DNA of 60,337 nucleotides from Fistulifera solaris (Eukaryota; Bacillariophyta; Bacillariophyceae; Naviculales; Stauroneidaceae): the NCBI GenBank assembly GCA_030295235.1, contig AP026177.1, positions 1-60,337 of the forward strand, written 5' to 3'. Both the position numbers and the translations under genes were made by a program. The notes beneath the pieces are model-generated. The model was not told where the DNA came from, made no database searches, and saw nothing but the letters and a program-made list of their open reading frames with translations. This document shows, piece by piece, positions 12,790 through 23,980 of the stretch (the first letter of the stretch is position 1; each line of letters starts with the position of its first letter).

Positions 12790-13271
12790 TCACGACAGAT
12801 AGGAGCAGGAATAGGGTATACACATCCGCTTGGACGGCACCAGTCGATTCACTTGCTCCATCTTTTGTCGATACGCTTCGGCCAGCAATTCGGGCGATTT
12901 TGGACCAATCTCCTGTCGCGATTGCTCGGAAAATACCGCTTCATAAATCTGATTTCGTTTCCATCGCGACTTTTTCGTTCCACCAAAACATCCAGTCCCA
13001 GGAATGTCTCTGCTTCGGTTTCCTCGAGTGGACCGTACAAGCGACTGCGACGAATCAATGCCAAATTGCGTTCTTTGATGAACTGAATCTCAGTTTCGCT
13101 GTACCAGATTCGCGCAGGATGTTCTCGAGCCTCCGTGTCGTCGAAGAGAATGACCGATTGTACGGGATTTTCCGGAAAACACACTCGTTTTCGACACATT
13201 GCTTTACTTTGTTGTATGGGCTTTTGAAATGTTGCTAAGCAACGCAAACGTTTTCGGATCGGAAGAACCAT
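12790..13271 (-). CDS. WYS-motif family protein, copy 2
   Basis: This short paralogue starts at an ATG at 13271 (MVLPIRKRLRCLATF); an upstream exon is possible. The core is RVCFPENPVQSVILFDD, ARIWYSETEIQFIKERNLAL and YGPLEETEAETFLGLDVL. After a frame change near 12900 the family tail continues as SPELLAEAYRQKMEQVN, ending at a TGA at 12790-12792. The tail aligns with DPVLLAEAYRSKL of copy 1, which is why the span runs past the frame break. Function unknown. It is probably nuclear or cytosolic, since no targeting signal is visible. Confidence 0.65.
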
Positions 13272-13459
13272 TCGTCGCAGTCGTCGCAAAGAGGTTATGT
13301 TTCACGGCTTCTAGAAGAGGTCATACAAAGCCACAACTCACAGTCGAGCAGCTGATGAAGTAACTGCAATGCTGCTCTGCTCGAGGTGTCGTCGAATGCC
13401 GACGGCTTTGCCCTCGCAGCCAAGCATTTCTTTTCTATTAGCGTTGAAATAATGCTTCC

Positions 13460-13738
13460 TTGTCACAAGTCGGAAGCAGATCGGAAGCCGAAGCTTTTGT
13501 TCGCGCATGCAACATGCAAGAACGTTGCATGCAATCCGAAGCGAAACTACTTTCTAGCAGTGTGTCAATTTTAGTCTCAGATTTACAGTACATGAATGAG
13601 AACTGCGGCACGACCGATGCCAGTTGTCTGTCCGACGTCACACAACATCGTTCACCACGCACACCATCCAAACAGCTTTCAATCACGAACGACCTTGAGA
13701 AGAAAAGAGCTTCATCGAACATCCTAGACCCGCAGTAG
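13460..13738 (+). CDS. Small hypothetical ORF
   Basis: A 92-codon ATG frame between WYS copies 2 and 3. It is Ser-rich and lacks motifs that I know (MSQVGSRSEAEAFVRACN at the start). It contains a 9-bp inverted repeat at the DNA level. No homology, intron signal or conserved neighbour supports it, so it may be chance. Confidence 0.18.
   Translation: MSQVGSRSEAEAFVRACNMQERCMQSEAKLLSSSVSILVSDLQYMNENCGTTDASCLSDVTQHRSPRTPSKQLSITNDLEKKRASSNILDPQ
13505..13532. repeat. 9-bp inverted repeat (hairpin)
   Basis: Arms GCATGCAAC (13505-13513) and GTTGCATGC (13524-13532) flank a 10-base loop. It could form a stem in RNA from either strand. No oligo-T tract follows, so a role in termination is not indicated. 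Confidence 0.6.
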
Positions 13739-13878
13739 ACTGAATAGCAGCAGAATGAATAGCCAGCTACTTCGAATGCAATTTGCTCTATGATCTTTCG
13801 TTCCTATTATGAGACTAAGCTATGAGTGTTGATTTAAATATGATACATTCAGCTCCGAACGGATGCTTCGCGGCCGCT

Positions 13879-14397
13879 TCACGCCAGTCGTTCCATTTGC
13901 TCTTGGTAGACTTTGGCAATTCGTTCTTGATTCACGGTTCTCCGTCTGCTACTGAGTTTTGCTGTTCTCGCAAGACTGCTCCGTAAATAGTTTCTCGTTT
14001 CGTTTGAATTTTGTCGCCGTCTAACATACTGTCGAGTCCCAAAAGGTGTGATCGTCGGACTCTTCAAAGTCGCCACTCTCTTTCAAGTACACAATTAACT
14101 GGTTGCGTTTCTTGATGAGCTTCATTTCTGCCTTGCTGTACCAGATGTCGGTCTTTTGTTCATGTAAAGCAACTTTTCGTACGTCCGAAACAGGGTCTTC
14201 TTCGAAGGAAACCGATCGAATGAGTTTTCGTGTCGAAGCTTTGCGGACGGGTTTGCGCGGGCTCAATTTGCCCCAAAGCGACTTGTTCGTCGTCGACGAC
14301 GAAGCTGTGATGGTAGATGATTCCGAATCATCGGAAAAACGCTTGCCATGGATGGACGGTGAGAGATGGAGCGCACAGGGTTGTTGTTGATCGGCAT
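13879..14397 (-). CDS. WYS-motif family protein, copy 3
   Basis: The likely start is the ATG at 14397 (MPINNNPVRSISHRPSM). The frame changes near 14266 at FGAN/KLSPRKP. The core reads IRSVSFEEDPVSDVRKV, TDIWYSKAEMKLIKKRNQL and SGDFEESDDHTF. A second change at about 14043 follows, after which the tail is TRQYVRRRQNS and QERIAKVYQEQMERLA, with the stop at 13879. It has the strongest match to the VSFEE core of copy 1. No enzymatic motif is present. Upstream Pro/Ser-rich sequence (SFLHVPRSKPPSKD) could belong to an earlier exon. Confidence 0.65.
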
Positions 14398-16171
14398 GTT
14401 GGTGTTTGTTGGTTGTGATGAGGCTGGATCGATGAGATTTATGCGACGATCTTTCGAAGGAGGTTTTGAGCGGGGCACATGTAAGAATGAACTTAAGCCG
14501 TCACTTTGAAAAGGTCCGTCGAACAATCACGGGCGAACTGTGGTCCGAACCAATATTGCATACAAACTTGGTCGGATTCCTACTAGATTCTATGGCTGTT
14601 TTTGTGTATAATGTTTAACTGAACCAATGTCTGTTAGTGTCCGAGTCTCACAGTAGATTTAATTCACTTGAAACTTTTGGGGCCATAGACAAACAGGAGC
14701 TGCCCAAGCTATTTTTTCAATTCGGGTTCTTGGTTCCGGATTCAAGAAGATTCGCAACTTTATTCCTCCGAGTTTCCTCGTTGTTCGGAATTTCGGACTA
14801 CCGTTCCAGCCTACAGTTTTACGTATAGTCGTCGAAGTCAATGCATAGTTTGAGATAGTTCCTATAACCAACCATGTGCAAGAGCAAGATTGCGTTAAGG
14901 GCAAAAGAATACGTATTTACCGACGACAAGGTTAAAGGACCTTGAGGTTTCATTTGACGTTTCATTTGACGCCTAATCCCTACTCGCAAGCAAACGTCAA
15001 ACGTCAAGTCTCAAGTCATAAGTCATAAGCACCATGTCGACAGTTGAAACGCTTGCTTGTTTTTGTTCGGATTTGGGCACTCCTGTTTTAATTAGTGCTT
15101 AGTGCTTACTGTAGTCGTTATTGGTTATTGTAGTCAATGTCAAAGGTCAACGATCATACTGGTTTTCGGGTTTTCGTTTTCGTCGGGGACTTCCCTAAAG
15201 GAGAAACGAAGAACCGAATGACCAAAAATAATGACATTCTATATTCTATTTGCATCTACCAGGTAGTCTATAGTCTATAGTCTCGCGTCTCACACAAACA
15301 GCTCAAGGCTCAAGCACCAGGGAGACACGGGAACGCACCTCTGCTTGGTACATTTTTCTACGGGGCCTACGTGAGTGTACACTTTTCCCGAACCTTCCGA
15401 CTCTCTCTAGAGGTACTACTAGTTGTTGCATAGACTATGACAGCGCGGGGAAACCATGAATGCGAAATTTCTGACGGATAAAGTTCGACTCCTTGTCGAT
15501 TGTCGACACTCGGGAATCACGAGTATAGACTAGGAACTAGGTCTAAAGGGTCTCGTTCTTGTGTTTTGAGTTTTCCGCGCTTCGCGGCTAGATGGAATGC
15601 GGAGCACGGAGTAAATGGCAACGAATGATAAATTTGTATCTTTCTATAAAAATATACTGTAGTCTAGAAGCAAACGTTTATTTTAAATTTGAAAATGAGC
15701 GACGACTGACGAACTAGACAAAGAACTAGTCTACGAGTGCCGCCTTTTCATTTCGTTCGTGTCGGTTGGCCATTGAACTTGGACTTGACACAAACGACTT
15801 GATAAACGACCAGCAAGATACTGGTGCTAAGTTGCATTAGTTTTACAGCTCTCTATTATTGATGATTGGAGCCCGCTCTTTACGACTCGAGCCAGCTCAT
15901 ATGTGAGGAGAAAAGTGACCGTTGGCGCCTTCATTTTAAAACTACATATGAATGCAATAACTTAAACAGAAAGACCTTTAGCAAAAGCTCGAAACGAAGC
16001 TATGGGTAAGGCTTCAGTAACCCGATCGACCATACTTTAGCATTTATTTACAGATTTGAAATAGAAGTAAATGAAAAGTGGTAATTATTTGATGTTACAA
16101 AACCCAAATTGCTTTAGCTGGTGCCTTGCGTAAAGCGAACTGATGCCGTTCGCAGTCTTAATACTGTAAAA
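14398..16171. other. Intergenic with simple repeats and repeat element A
   Basis: About 1.8 kb with no supported protein gene. It holds the 79-bp repeat element (15320-15398) and slippage-type repeats: GTTTCATTTGAC twice near 14947, CAAGTCTCAAGTCATAAGTCATAAG near 15004, and TAGTCTATAGTCTATAGTCT near 15264. Confidence 0.5.
15320..15398. repeat. 79-bp repeat element, copy A (possible structured RNA or MITE remnant)
   Basis: Identical over 79 bases to 34269-34347, in the same orientation. It contains nested complementary segments: CGGGAA near the 5' end with TTCCCG near the 3' end, and GTACA with TGTAC inside. Flanks differ at once on both sides, so this is a discrete unit. There is no ORF. I could not match it to U1, U2, U4, U5, U6, 5S or SRP RNA from memory. 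Strand is undetermined. Confidence 0.75.
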
Positions 16172-16652
16172 CTAAAATCTTCCGAAGCAGTTCATGTCAC
16201 AATTGATAGGATTGGCTTGTGATGACTGGGAAAAACACTGAAATTGTTGCATCTGCTCCTCCTGCTGACGCCTGAGTTGTGCCTGCAGTTGCGCCTTGGC
16301 AATCTTTCGTTGCAGCTCTTTGCGAAGATGCTTCTCTAGCCCCGAGAACACTTATCGGACTCCTCAAACGTTCCGTTGAGTCGTTCATTAAATGCTTGCA
16401 AAATATCTTTGTGTATGCTTCGGTAATCCTCGCGTGTGTACCAGACGTCCGCCTTATTTTCAACACGTTCGATGAAAAATAAAGCCGTTTCATTGTCGTT
16501 GAAGGAGACGGATCTCCTTCGGATCGTTTTTGTCGCTTGTGTGGCCTTTCCTTCAGTTTGTCATTGTGCATCGCGTAAATTTGTAGATATAAACTCAAAG
16601 CATGCAAGCTTTCTGCTTGACTTTGGTTCGTCGTTGGAAGAGTATTCATCAT
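16172..16652 (-). CDS. WYS-motif family protein, copy 4
   Basis: The ATG pair lies at 16647-16652 (MMNTLPTTNQSQAES). The N-terminal part ends in basic HKRQKRSE. A frame change near 16520 leads to the core RRSVSFNDNETALFF, ADVWYTREDYRSIHKDIL and NGTFEESDKCSRG. A further change leads to the tail LEKHLRKELQRKIAKAQ and QLRRQQEEQMQQF, ending at a TAG at 16172-16174. The Gln-rich end is unlike the other copies. Here the third motif position is Thr (WYT), showing that S/T alternate. Function unknown. Confidence 0.63.
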
Positions 16653-17270
16653 ATTTGTTGTTATGCTACCTGGTAACTGAAATCGGAGACGCAATCGATG
16701 TGATGATTGATGATTCGCAAGATACTGGTAATGGCGTAAACAAACATCATCTTTCGTCCTCAAGGATGAGAACCCAGAATTACGTGGTGGCGGTTTGGCA
16801 TGTCTCGACAAGGCGAAGAATAAAAGAACGAGATCGACGTGGCGCAAAACATAAATACGTCGACGACGAAAACTTATTTCATCTAACACTATCACTTAGA
16901 GGGTACGGCCGAAAACCGAAGAACAAAGATTCTGTATAAAACTCAATTGATCATTGATCGTTCCCAGTTTCTAATTGCCGCGAACGAACGCCAAGGTAGA
17001 CCGGTCGGTGGAAAGTAACAATAGTAACATGAAATGACGTGGACATTATTTGTTATTGAAGTAAGGAATGGACATCAGCATCTATTGAGTAACTCTACCC
17101 ATAATCGGGACCGATGAGCCATCCTACCTAAGATGCACAGCCTTTGATCAAATTTAGATCCTCTTACCGGGAAAAGTTCGAAAAGTCAGCTACTACTCAG
17201 GTGCCCCATTTCCCAAAAATGTTCAAATGCATTCGTAAACAATCTTTTCTTATCTTATAGATTATGGGTA
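16653..17270. other. Intergenic, no supported gene
   Basis: About 600 bp between WYS copy 4 and the GFAT stop. A frame continues upstream of the copy-4 ATG on the minus strand but reads as low-complexity sequence. Nothing else is seen. Confidence 0.45.
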
Positions 17271-19821
17271 TTACAATTCCTTCGACATGTGACGCGGCGA
17301 GTCGGGGTTGATACCTCTATTTGGTGATGATTAGACAAAATAGTTGAGTGTGAGTTCGATGATACATTTTCAAGCAATGATTAAATAATCGACTGTACGT
17401 ACCGTACTTTCGCCAACTCGTAAGCCAATAATTGAGGGTACCACTGCACCGAGAGCCGTCAAAGGACCGTTGCTAGGAATGACAATCGGATTGTCATCAA
17501 GACCGGCCGCCAATTCCGGCTTATCGGTAATAACAATGACTTGCCCACCACGCGATTTGATTTCCATTCCCGTATTGCGCACACTTTGGCGATGTTGATC
17601 GTCCAAAAGAATCAACACAACGGGTGTCCCAGCGACGTTCTTCTTCTTCGTAGTTTTCATTCGTTCCGTCTTCTTTCGCTTCCCTTGAACCATGCGGGTC
17701 TTCAGACGTTGACGATACATGATAGGCGGCTCCACAAGAGCTAAACTCGCATGCTTGAATGAAGATGCACTCAAACCTTCGGCATGGAGAGACGCTAACT
17801 CTTGAAATTTGAAAGCTCCTTCACGCGCAACAGGTTCCGCAAATCCTTTACCAAGAACAAAGCATGTGTCCGTGAACTCCAGCGCAGCCGCAAGTTCTTT
17901 GCATTGTTCGTGTGTTTTCAGAGCCATTCCGAACGCCATGGGCAAACGCAACAAACTCTCTTTGAGTGCTTCCACATCGAGGGTAGCAAGACGAGACTTG
18001 ATCGAAGCATTTTCCTCTTCTTTGTTTGACGAAACCATAAAGCTAGTAACGCCAAAGAGGTCACCTCGCTAACAAAAGACTTTGTACTAACAGCCGATCG
18101 TTCCCGTCCGGCATGACAGTAAACGCCAACTTTCGTGGTGCGTGCTAGAGTGCTTCCGACCGAGTTGGTCACACTCATGCAGGGCACACCCATGCGCGTC
18201 AAAGCTAGATCACTGACACGCAAAGCTTCTTTACGTTCGCCCGATTCACTGACGACACAGCAGCCCATAGTATGCGCGGGGACATCATGCGGGAAATCAT
18301 GATAATCGGTATCAACCGCATCCAAAGCACGCACGGTATTCAATGCGGCTATTTGCTTCATTAATAACTCTCCGTACCGTGCCGCGTGCAAACTGCTGGA
18401 CACTCCGAGAGAATTAGATGTTTGACGTGCTTCCACTGATCGCGATGGGCATCCATGCCACCCAACAAAATTCTTCCCGTCCCACTCAAACGACCACCAA
18501 ACCCCAAGGCTCGTCCGATGGCTTCAGGCTGCTCATAAATCTCTTTCAAAGTCCAATCCGGATACGGTTCCGGAATGGTATTCGCTTGAAAGTCGTCGTC
18601 TTGTTGAGAATCATTCAAGGCTTCGACCCGCAAACTACTCCACGACTCGAGAATCGGCCCACTTGCTTGAATGACACCGACTTCTCCATCTTTCAAGTCG
18701 ACAAACGTTTGTGTGAATCGACGAAACGCATTGATTTCGGATGCCACGTACGTGACAGGCTGCGAACGCGTACTGGACGACACTTCGGCACCCCGTCGAG
18801 GTCATGCCAATGACCAAAGGACTGCCGTGTGCGGCCACGACCAATTGTCGGGCACATCTTGACACATGACGACCAGTCCCCAAGTGCCATCGCATTTGCG
18901 CAACGCTTTTCTGTCGCTGCTTTCAATAAATGTGTTGATGATGATTCGCTTTGTTTTGCAATTTCTGATAATAGTAATCAATCAATTTTGCCATGACTTC
19001 GGTATCCGTTTCGGTTTCAAAGACGTGTCCATATCCTTGCAATTGCTTCCGCAATACACGAGCATTGTGCAAGACACCATTGTGCACGACAGCAATCTTC
19101 CCGGACCGAATCGGATGCGCATTTTGATCCGAACGGGCTCCGTGCGTCGCCCACCGGGTATGCGCCATCCCGACCGGACCTTTCGCGGCGTGCGAATGTT
19201 GTCTAACCAGGGCAATGACTTGTTCCGGACTCAATGCGGCATCGCCCGAACCGTATTTGGTAATGTTCTGGAATTTGAAATCAATGAGTGAGTGTAAATA
19301 TGCTCCACAAAAGAGAAGGAACGACACAACTATCGCACGCACCATGGTATGATCTTCCGAGACTGTTACTAAACCAGCACTATCACATCCCCGTGCTTTT
19401 AGGATATCCAAGCCTTCAAGCAGAAAGTGTCTATGCAATGAAGATGAAAATTGAGTTAGTAAAGGGCGAGAAAAGAAGAATATCAGCGCAAAACATGTCG
19501 CGGGATAACTCAAAAATCACACAGATCCTGTAATACAGCAACACACTTTTCGAAGTCGATTAATAACACAGTCGCTTTTGCTCACCTCGCATCGTAGGAA
19601 CCGGATCCTACCACCGCCGCAATTCCGGAACATTTTGTTTTCGAGTTTTCGTCGTTCATTGCGGATATCGCTACCGTTGCCGCTATTGCTGCCGTTCCCC
19701 ACAATACACTATTTGTAGTATCAAAATTCGAGCTCAATACAGCAGTCGTCGCGGTTCGTTTCCACACGGAAGCAGTGTTTCGGGTCCACATCGTTCGGGT
19801 GCGCAGCAAAGGAAGAACCAT
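17271..19821 (-). CDS. GFPT: Glutamine:fructose-6-phosphate aminotransferase (isomerizing)
   Basis: It catalyses the first step of the hexosamine pathway, fructose-6-P plus glutamine to glucosamine-6-P, which feeds chitin and glycoprotein synthesis. The ATG is at 19821. About 60 residues with several Arg and few acids precede CSGIAAVVGSG, suggesting organelle targeting or an N-terminal extension. The glutaminase domain shows ARGCDSAGL, HTRWATHG, VVHNGVLHN and FETETDTEV. The sugar-isomerase domains show TYVASEINAF, VVSESGERKEALR, VYCHAGRE..STKSFVSE and LGKGFAEPVAREGAFKFQE. Introns with matching phase: 19431-19585 (GTGAGC...TAG), 19268-19342 (GTGCGT...CAG) and 17317-17402 (GTACGT...TAG). The last exon encodes GINPDSPRHMSKEL, close to the usual NPDxPRNLxKxVTVE end but shorter. 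Frame breaks lie near 18925, 18880, 18785, 18390, 18050 and 17430. A Lys/Arg-rich insertion interrupts the second SIS domain. Confidence 0.93.
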
Positions 19822-20586
19822 GTTGTTAATTTTGTTTCGTCCGTCGTTCGTTAAAATTTATCGTTGCAAGCCCGTTGAGGTCCCTTTTCCTAAATGAAGC
19901 AGGATTTTAGAAAATACAATCAAATCAAATCAAATCAAATCAAAGAATACGAATACGATTACGCACGGATTGCATTTGAAAGCAACAAATGTGCATCTTC
20001 GGCCTCGCTCGAAAAATGCATGCAAAACACAAAACTGCATGACCCGCAATCTTTGTTGACTGTAATACAGAGTGTACTAAGACCATGCCTTGAAGTACAG
20101 TTTGGGAGAGACTACTCGGGAGCCTTTGGCTCGTGCGTTCAGTCACGAATCGACGCATTAGATTTTTATTTTTCGCTCTTCGACGTAAATATAATGACGT
20201 ATAATGAGAACACTGTTGAAGTCTGTTTCATTGCAACAATGACAATTAAAGCTAAGGAAACTGGGCGATCGAACGACTTGTAGGTAGACTAACATCATTT
20301 GCTCGAAAGACTATTGATTCATGACTGAAATGCAGTCGTGGTCTCCGTAAACTAACACTTTAGGAACGACCGACCCAATTGCGAGAGGTGACAGGTGACA
20401 AGTAACAAGGCGTTTGAAAAGCACCCGCTTACGGTGAAATTCTCTATATTCATCTTGATGCTGTAATCATCACGCAACATGTTGCTATCATTCTACAAGT
20501 AGGCGAGAGATATAGCGTTTAGCTCGGCTTTAAACTTTTACATGCTTGCTATCTTAAAATTCTGCGGAATTTGATTCCACGGCTCA
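19822..20586. other. Intergenic, with CAAAT tandem repeat
   Basis: About 760 bp upstream of GFAT. A CAAAT pentamer is repeated almost five times at 19921-19944. A 129-codon plus-strand frame (19894-20283) runs through the repeat but shows no recognisable protein. It may hold the GFAT promoter. Confidence 0.45.
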
Positions 20587-21049
20587 TCATGCTACTGTCG
20601 ATAAACAATAGTCTTCCATGGTCTTTTGGTAGACCAGTCGCAAGGAGTCGGAATCGACGCGTCCGTAGATATTGTATTGTCGCACTTGTTCCGTCAAGAC
20701 GGCGTCCAATACACGGTGTTTAATCGACTTTTGGTTCGTTCAAGCGGACCACACGAATTTATCTAATCCGTGGTATGTATGATGTTCCGATTCTTCCAAC
20801 AGACGACCCTGTTGGGCCAAATAAATGATTTGTTTCGCTTGCTGCTTCAACAATCGAATTTCTTCTTTCGAATACCAAATTGATTGCGAGTCGGCATGTC
20901 GGTCGACGTCGTAAACAAAATCTTGAAAGAAAGTCACGCCTCTTCTTCGTTTCTTGTGGCGGGGTGGAGTGCAGTCGGAAGGGTGCTCTTCGACGACGAT
21001 GTTGTAGAAGTGGTCGAAGACACGTCGTCCCAGACGCAAGAGTGCTCAT
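20587..21049 (-). CDS. WYS-motif family protein, copy 5
   Basis: The ATG at 21049 (MSTLASG) leads, after a frame change, into LRLGRRVFDHFYNIVVEE and a basic PPRHKKRRRGVTF. The core is VTFFQDFVYDVDRH, QSIWYSKEEIRLLKQQAKQI and GRLLEESEHHTYHGLDKF. A second change near 20745 leads to the best-preserved family tail in the window, KHRVLDAVLTEQVRQYN and DSDSLRLVYQKTMEDY, with a TGA at 20587-20589. The tail matches copy 1 (EAIDAVMFEQARQ). The basic patch before the core recurs in several copies and could be a nuclear signal (inference). Confidence 0.67.
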
Positions 21050-23318
21050 ACGGAAAATCAAAAATGTGTTTCATTGGATAGGATAAAAGAAAAAAGAGAA
21101 AAGGAGATATGAAATGAACTGAATGAATGGAATTGCTGTCGACGACAGCGACGCAAATGAGAAAAGAAGAATGGAATGTGTTTGTCGGCAAATTGTTTGT
21201 GCTCGTTTCTTGTGTCCAGTTTTATTCTTTAAAGCAAGAAATATATAATGCAGCAGGGCCTATGATGCCTCAGCTACGCCGTTTCACAACTCAAAGAACA
21301 GCGTTCAGAATCGTTTTACGATCAACATCACCTCTTGCCTTCATCGATGCAAACGTGATCGACATTAGCAGTGTTCTTACTGATTACGATCACAAGCACA
21401 AAGAATGGAAAGCACTCAATATTTTGGCGTTCCAATCTGTTAAGACCGTTTCACGATAAGAACGTAGTCGTTGACTACACTCTTAGTTATAGCTATAAAA
21501 GGTATCCTCAAGGATATTAGGACAGGTAATTCGAGATCCGTACTGATCAAGTCTTGATGTGGCCCTTTACTACTACAAATCGGATTAAGATTTCGATTAG
21601 GGACCAGGGCAACCTTAATCAGCAACGATTAAGCCCTTATGTAATCATCAGGCCACTGTGAAAACACCAATATTTAGCTTATGCCCTGCATCTAATTTCT
21701 ACTCAAAACAATAAAGAATGATGACCAGATGCCGATGATATTTTTCGACCTCAAGTTCGTCCAAGTACTGAAATCCTATTGTACATTGTACATTGTACCC
21801 CGTTATCGTAGAATGCAAAAGGCCCAAAACATGTTAACGCAACCCAGCGACCTTTTGTACCAGCAACGACGAGCTTCCAACGAGAGGAGAGAATGGCGTT
21901 TGGTCACCTTCATGTTGAAAACGCACATTTATTCATTCCTTTCGTGTCATCGCTCATCACAAAACATAAGAGCATAGAAATACGATCAAGCGATTGTAGT
22001 GAGAGGCTTGCTCGGTTTTGAAATCCAAAGACTTAAAGAAGCAAGCCTGAATGTTTCTCGAGACGCAAACACAATCATGATGATACATAACTAATCATTT
22101 CCGTCAACGATGTCGCCTTCCTATTGGAACGAAAGACGGGAAATGGGGAAGGATTCTTACACGCGACGACCTGATTGCGCAAGAAAAGAAACGAACGCTG
22201 CACAGCTATGTTGAGACGCTGTAGATGAAGGGCTGTCTAAACGCGAAGCAATCGTTTCCGAGAGGCTATTTCTGCGTAAAGCGAAAATGTGACGCACGCC
22301 GTCTTGCTCCTGATGTACGACTTTCTGCAATGGATCAAATAATGGTCTTGGGAAAGCAGGGCCACTGATTCATTCTATCGTCCAGTACGAAACGCCAAAT
22401 AAATATTTCCATTTTACCGACAAACTGCAATTGTGTCGTTATAATACCCTTTATAATGCATGATAAACATTTTAGAGATGAGAATTTTACTTATCTGGAG
22501 ATGGGTGCGTTGTGCGCCAGAGATGCTCAACTCTTTACGATGCTTGCTGTACCTATTTCACGATTCAGCTCGTCGCAACTGAATTTGACTTGGATTTGAA
22601 GGTGCGGAAAATGCACAGCGCAAAGCAGACGGCCTGGAGGCAGTCTATACTGTTAGATGGAAGGCCATAGGTCAGATCTCTTCTCGTGACTCGTGAAACA
22701 AAGTGATGTGAGCAGAAATTGCGAATTTGCGATATGCGCTTTGCGCTGAGCATTTTGCTTTCACAAGCTTTCAAATCAAGCGCTCACTAGGGGCACTAGG
22801 GGTCTAGCTAGACTAACTACCAGGTAAACCTAAACCACAAACAAACAACAAACCACTGTCGATTTCTGCCTCTCTAAACCTATTACTTATTGCTACTGTA
22901 CTGTTTTAAAAAACAGAAGAATGTGCGGTATAGAATCCTTCATGACTCAGTCGAAAAGTCACTTCTTTCGCTCTTATGCAGTCAGCGGTCATAAAGCTTT
23001 AAGTACAGGTCGTATTATAGAGAGGTTCATGGTTCATGGTTCATGGTTCATGCCGTTAACGCGAATTGAATCTCGAAGGCCCATGGATGGACGTACTCTT
23101 TACAATACACTGCAAAGAAGGGGTCATGATTACGTTGATTATGGACAAAATCGGTACTTGTTGTTCTACAGTACAATTACCATGCTCAGGAATTCTCGCG
23201 AACTTCCGAAAAATTACCCAGCAGCCAGCGGGCACAATTTCGATCTTGTCAATTATTTCTGATTATAAAGACAAGACTCTTTCTTCGAAAGCCCACAAAT
23301 CATCATAACACACTCAAC
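21050..23318. other. Intergenic, no supported gene
   Basis: About 2.3 kb. The plus-strand frame 21127-21459 (110 codons) has a hydrophobic segment, VGKLFVLVSCVQFYSL, but no family match. Nothing else is convincing. A short palindrome, TATCCTCAAGGATA, lies near 21504. Confidence 0.45.
23024..23051. repeat. (GGTTCAT)4 tandem repeat
   Basis: Four perfect head-to-tail 7-base units, about 270 bp upstream of WYS copy 6. A minisatellite-like slippage product. Confidence 0.9.
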
Positions 23319-23714
23319 ATGTCAGAGTCTCTCTCCTCCCGCACCTATTCGAACTGTTCATTTCAGAGATCAGTGCGTTTCAACGACGATGCGCTGACTG
23401 TGATTCCCATCGAAACCGACGTCGAAAATGTCGGCGATCTCTGGTTCACGTCGGCGGAATATCAGCATATCAAACGACGAAACAAGCTAAGCTTGCAGCT
23501 GGAACGTTCCGGATCTTTCAAAGAGTCCGAGAACAATACCTTCTACGGTCTGGAAAAGCAGACAATGCTCAACAGATTGCAACGCAAGCTTGACCGAGCT
23601 TGCGTTCTTCGGAACAACCTTTGTGAGACTGCAAATTCATGTCAATATTTTGAAACAAAGCCAAATGCTGTTATACTACAAGATATATCAAGCAAAATGG
23701 CTTGCAATTTGTAA
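23319..23714 (+). CDS. WYS-motif family protein, copy 6 (intact frame)
   Basis: The only copy in one unbroken frame: 131 residues, ATG 23319 to a TAA at 23712. The core is FQRSVRFNDDALTVIPIE, GDLWFTSAEYQHIKRRNKL and SGSFKESENNTFYGLEKQ, then a basic coiled segment NRLQRKLDRACVLRN. The key motif is WFT rather than WYS. It is the closest relative of copy 7, which faces it on the other strand. As the only continuous reading frame it is the best reference for the family. No targeting signal, membrane helix or catalytic residues are apparent; it is probably a small adaptor or regulatory protein (inference). Confidence 0.75.
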   Translation: MSESLSSRTYSNCSFQRSVRFNDDALTVIPIETDVENVGDLWFTSAEYQHIKRRNKLSLQLERSGSFKESENNTFYGLEKQTMLNRLQRKLDRACVLRNNLCETANSCQYFETKPNAVILQDISSKMACNL

Positions 23715-23980
23715 GCACTGTACATAGTGTAAAGAACTTTTGGATCTATTTTATCTGCTTTCTGTTGCTGAGTATAGATCAAGTTCATTTAAAGTCGCTA
23801 TGCGATGATGTGACGATCTCCGTCTTCATAAATCTCTTCTACATCGGTAGTATGATAGATAAATGGGAAATCCACAGCATATTTATATATTATGGTACCA
23901 TCAGTAACTGCCATGTATGAAAAATAATATGCATTGCGCATGCATCGAATTTCGTCGGTCGAAAAGAATTTAAATAGTAG

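Noticed and set aside
12505-13238. Overlapping plus-strand ORFs of 193 and 175 codons
   Set aside because: They are shadows of WYS copy 2, whose minus frames match its paralogues.
19894-20283. Plus-strand 129-codon ORF
   Set aside because: It starts inside a CAAAT tandem repeat and shows no motif. Length alone is not enough in AT-rich spacer.
21127-21459. Plus-strand 110-codon ORF with a hydrophobic stretch
   Set aside because: No homology, no introns and no context; treated as a chance frame.
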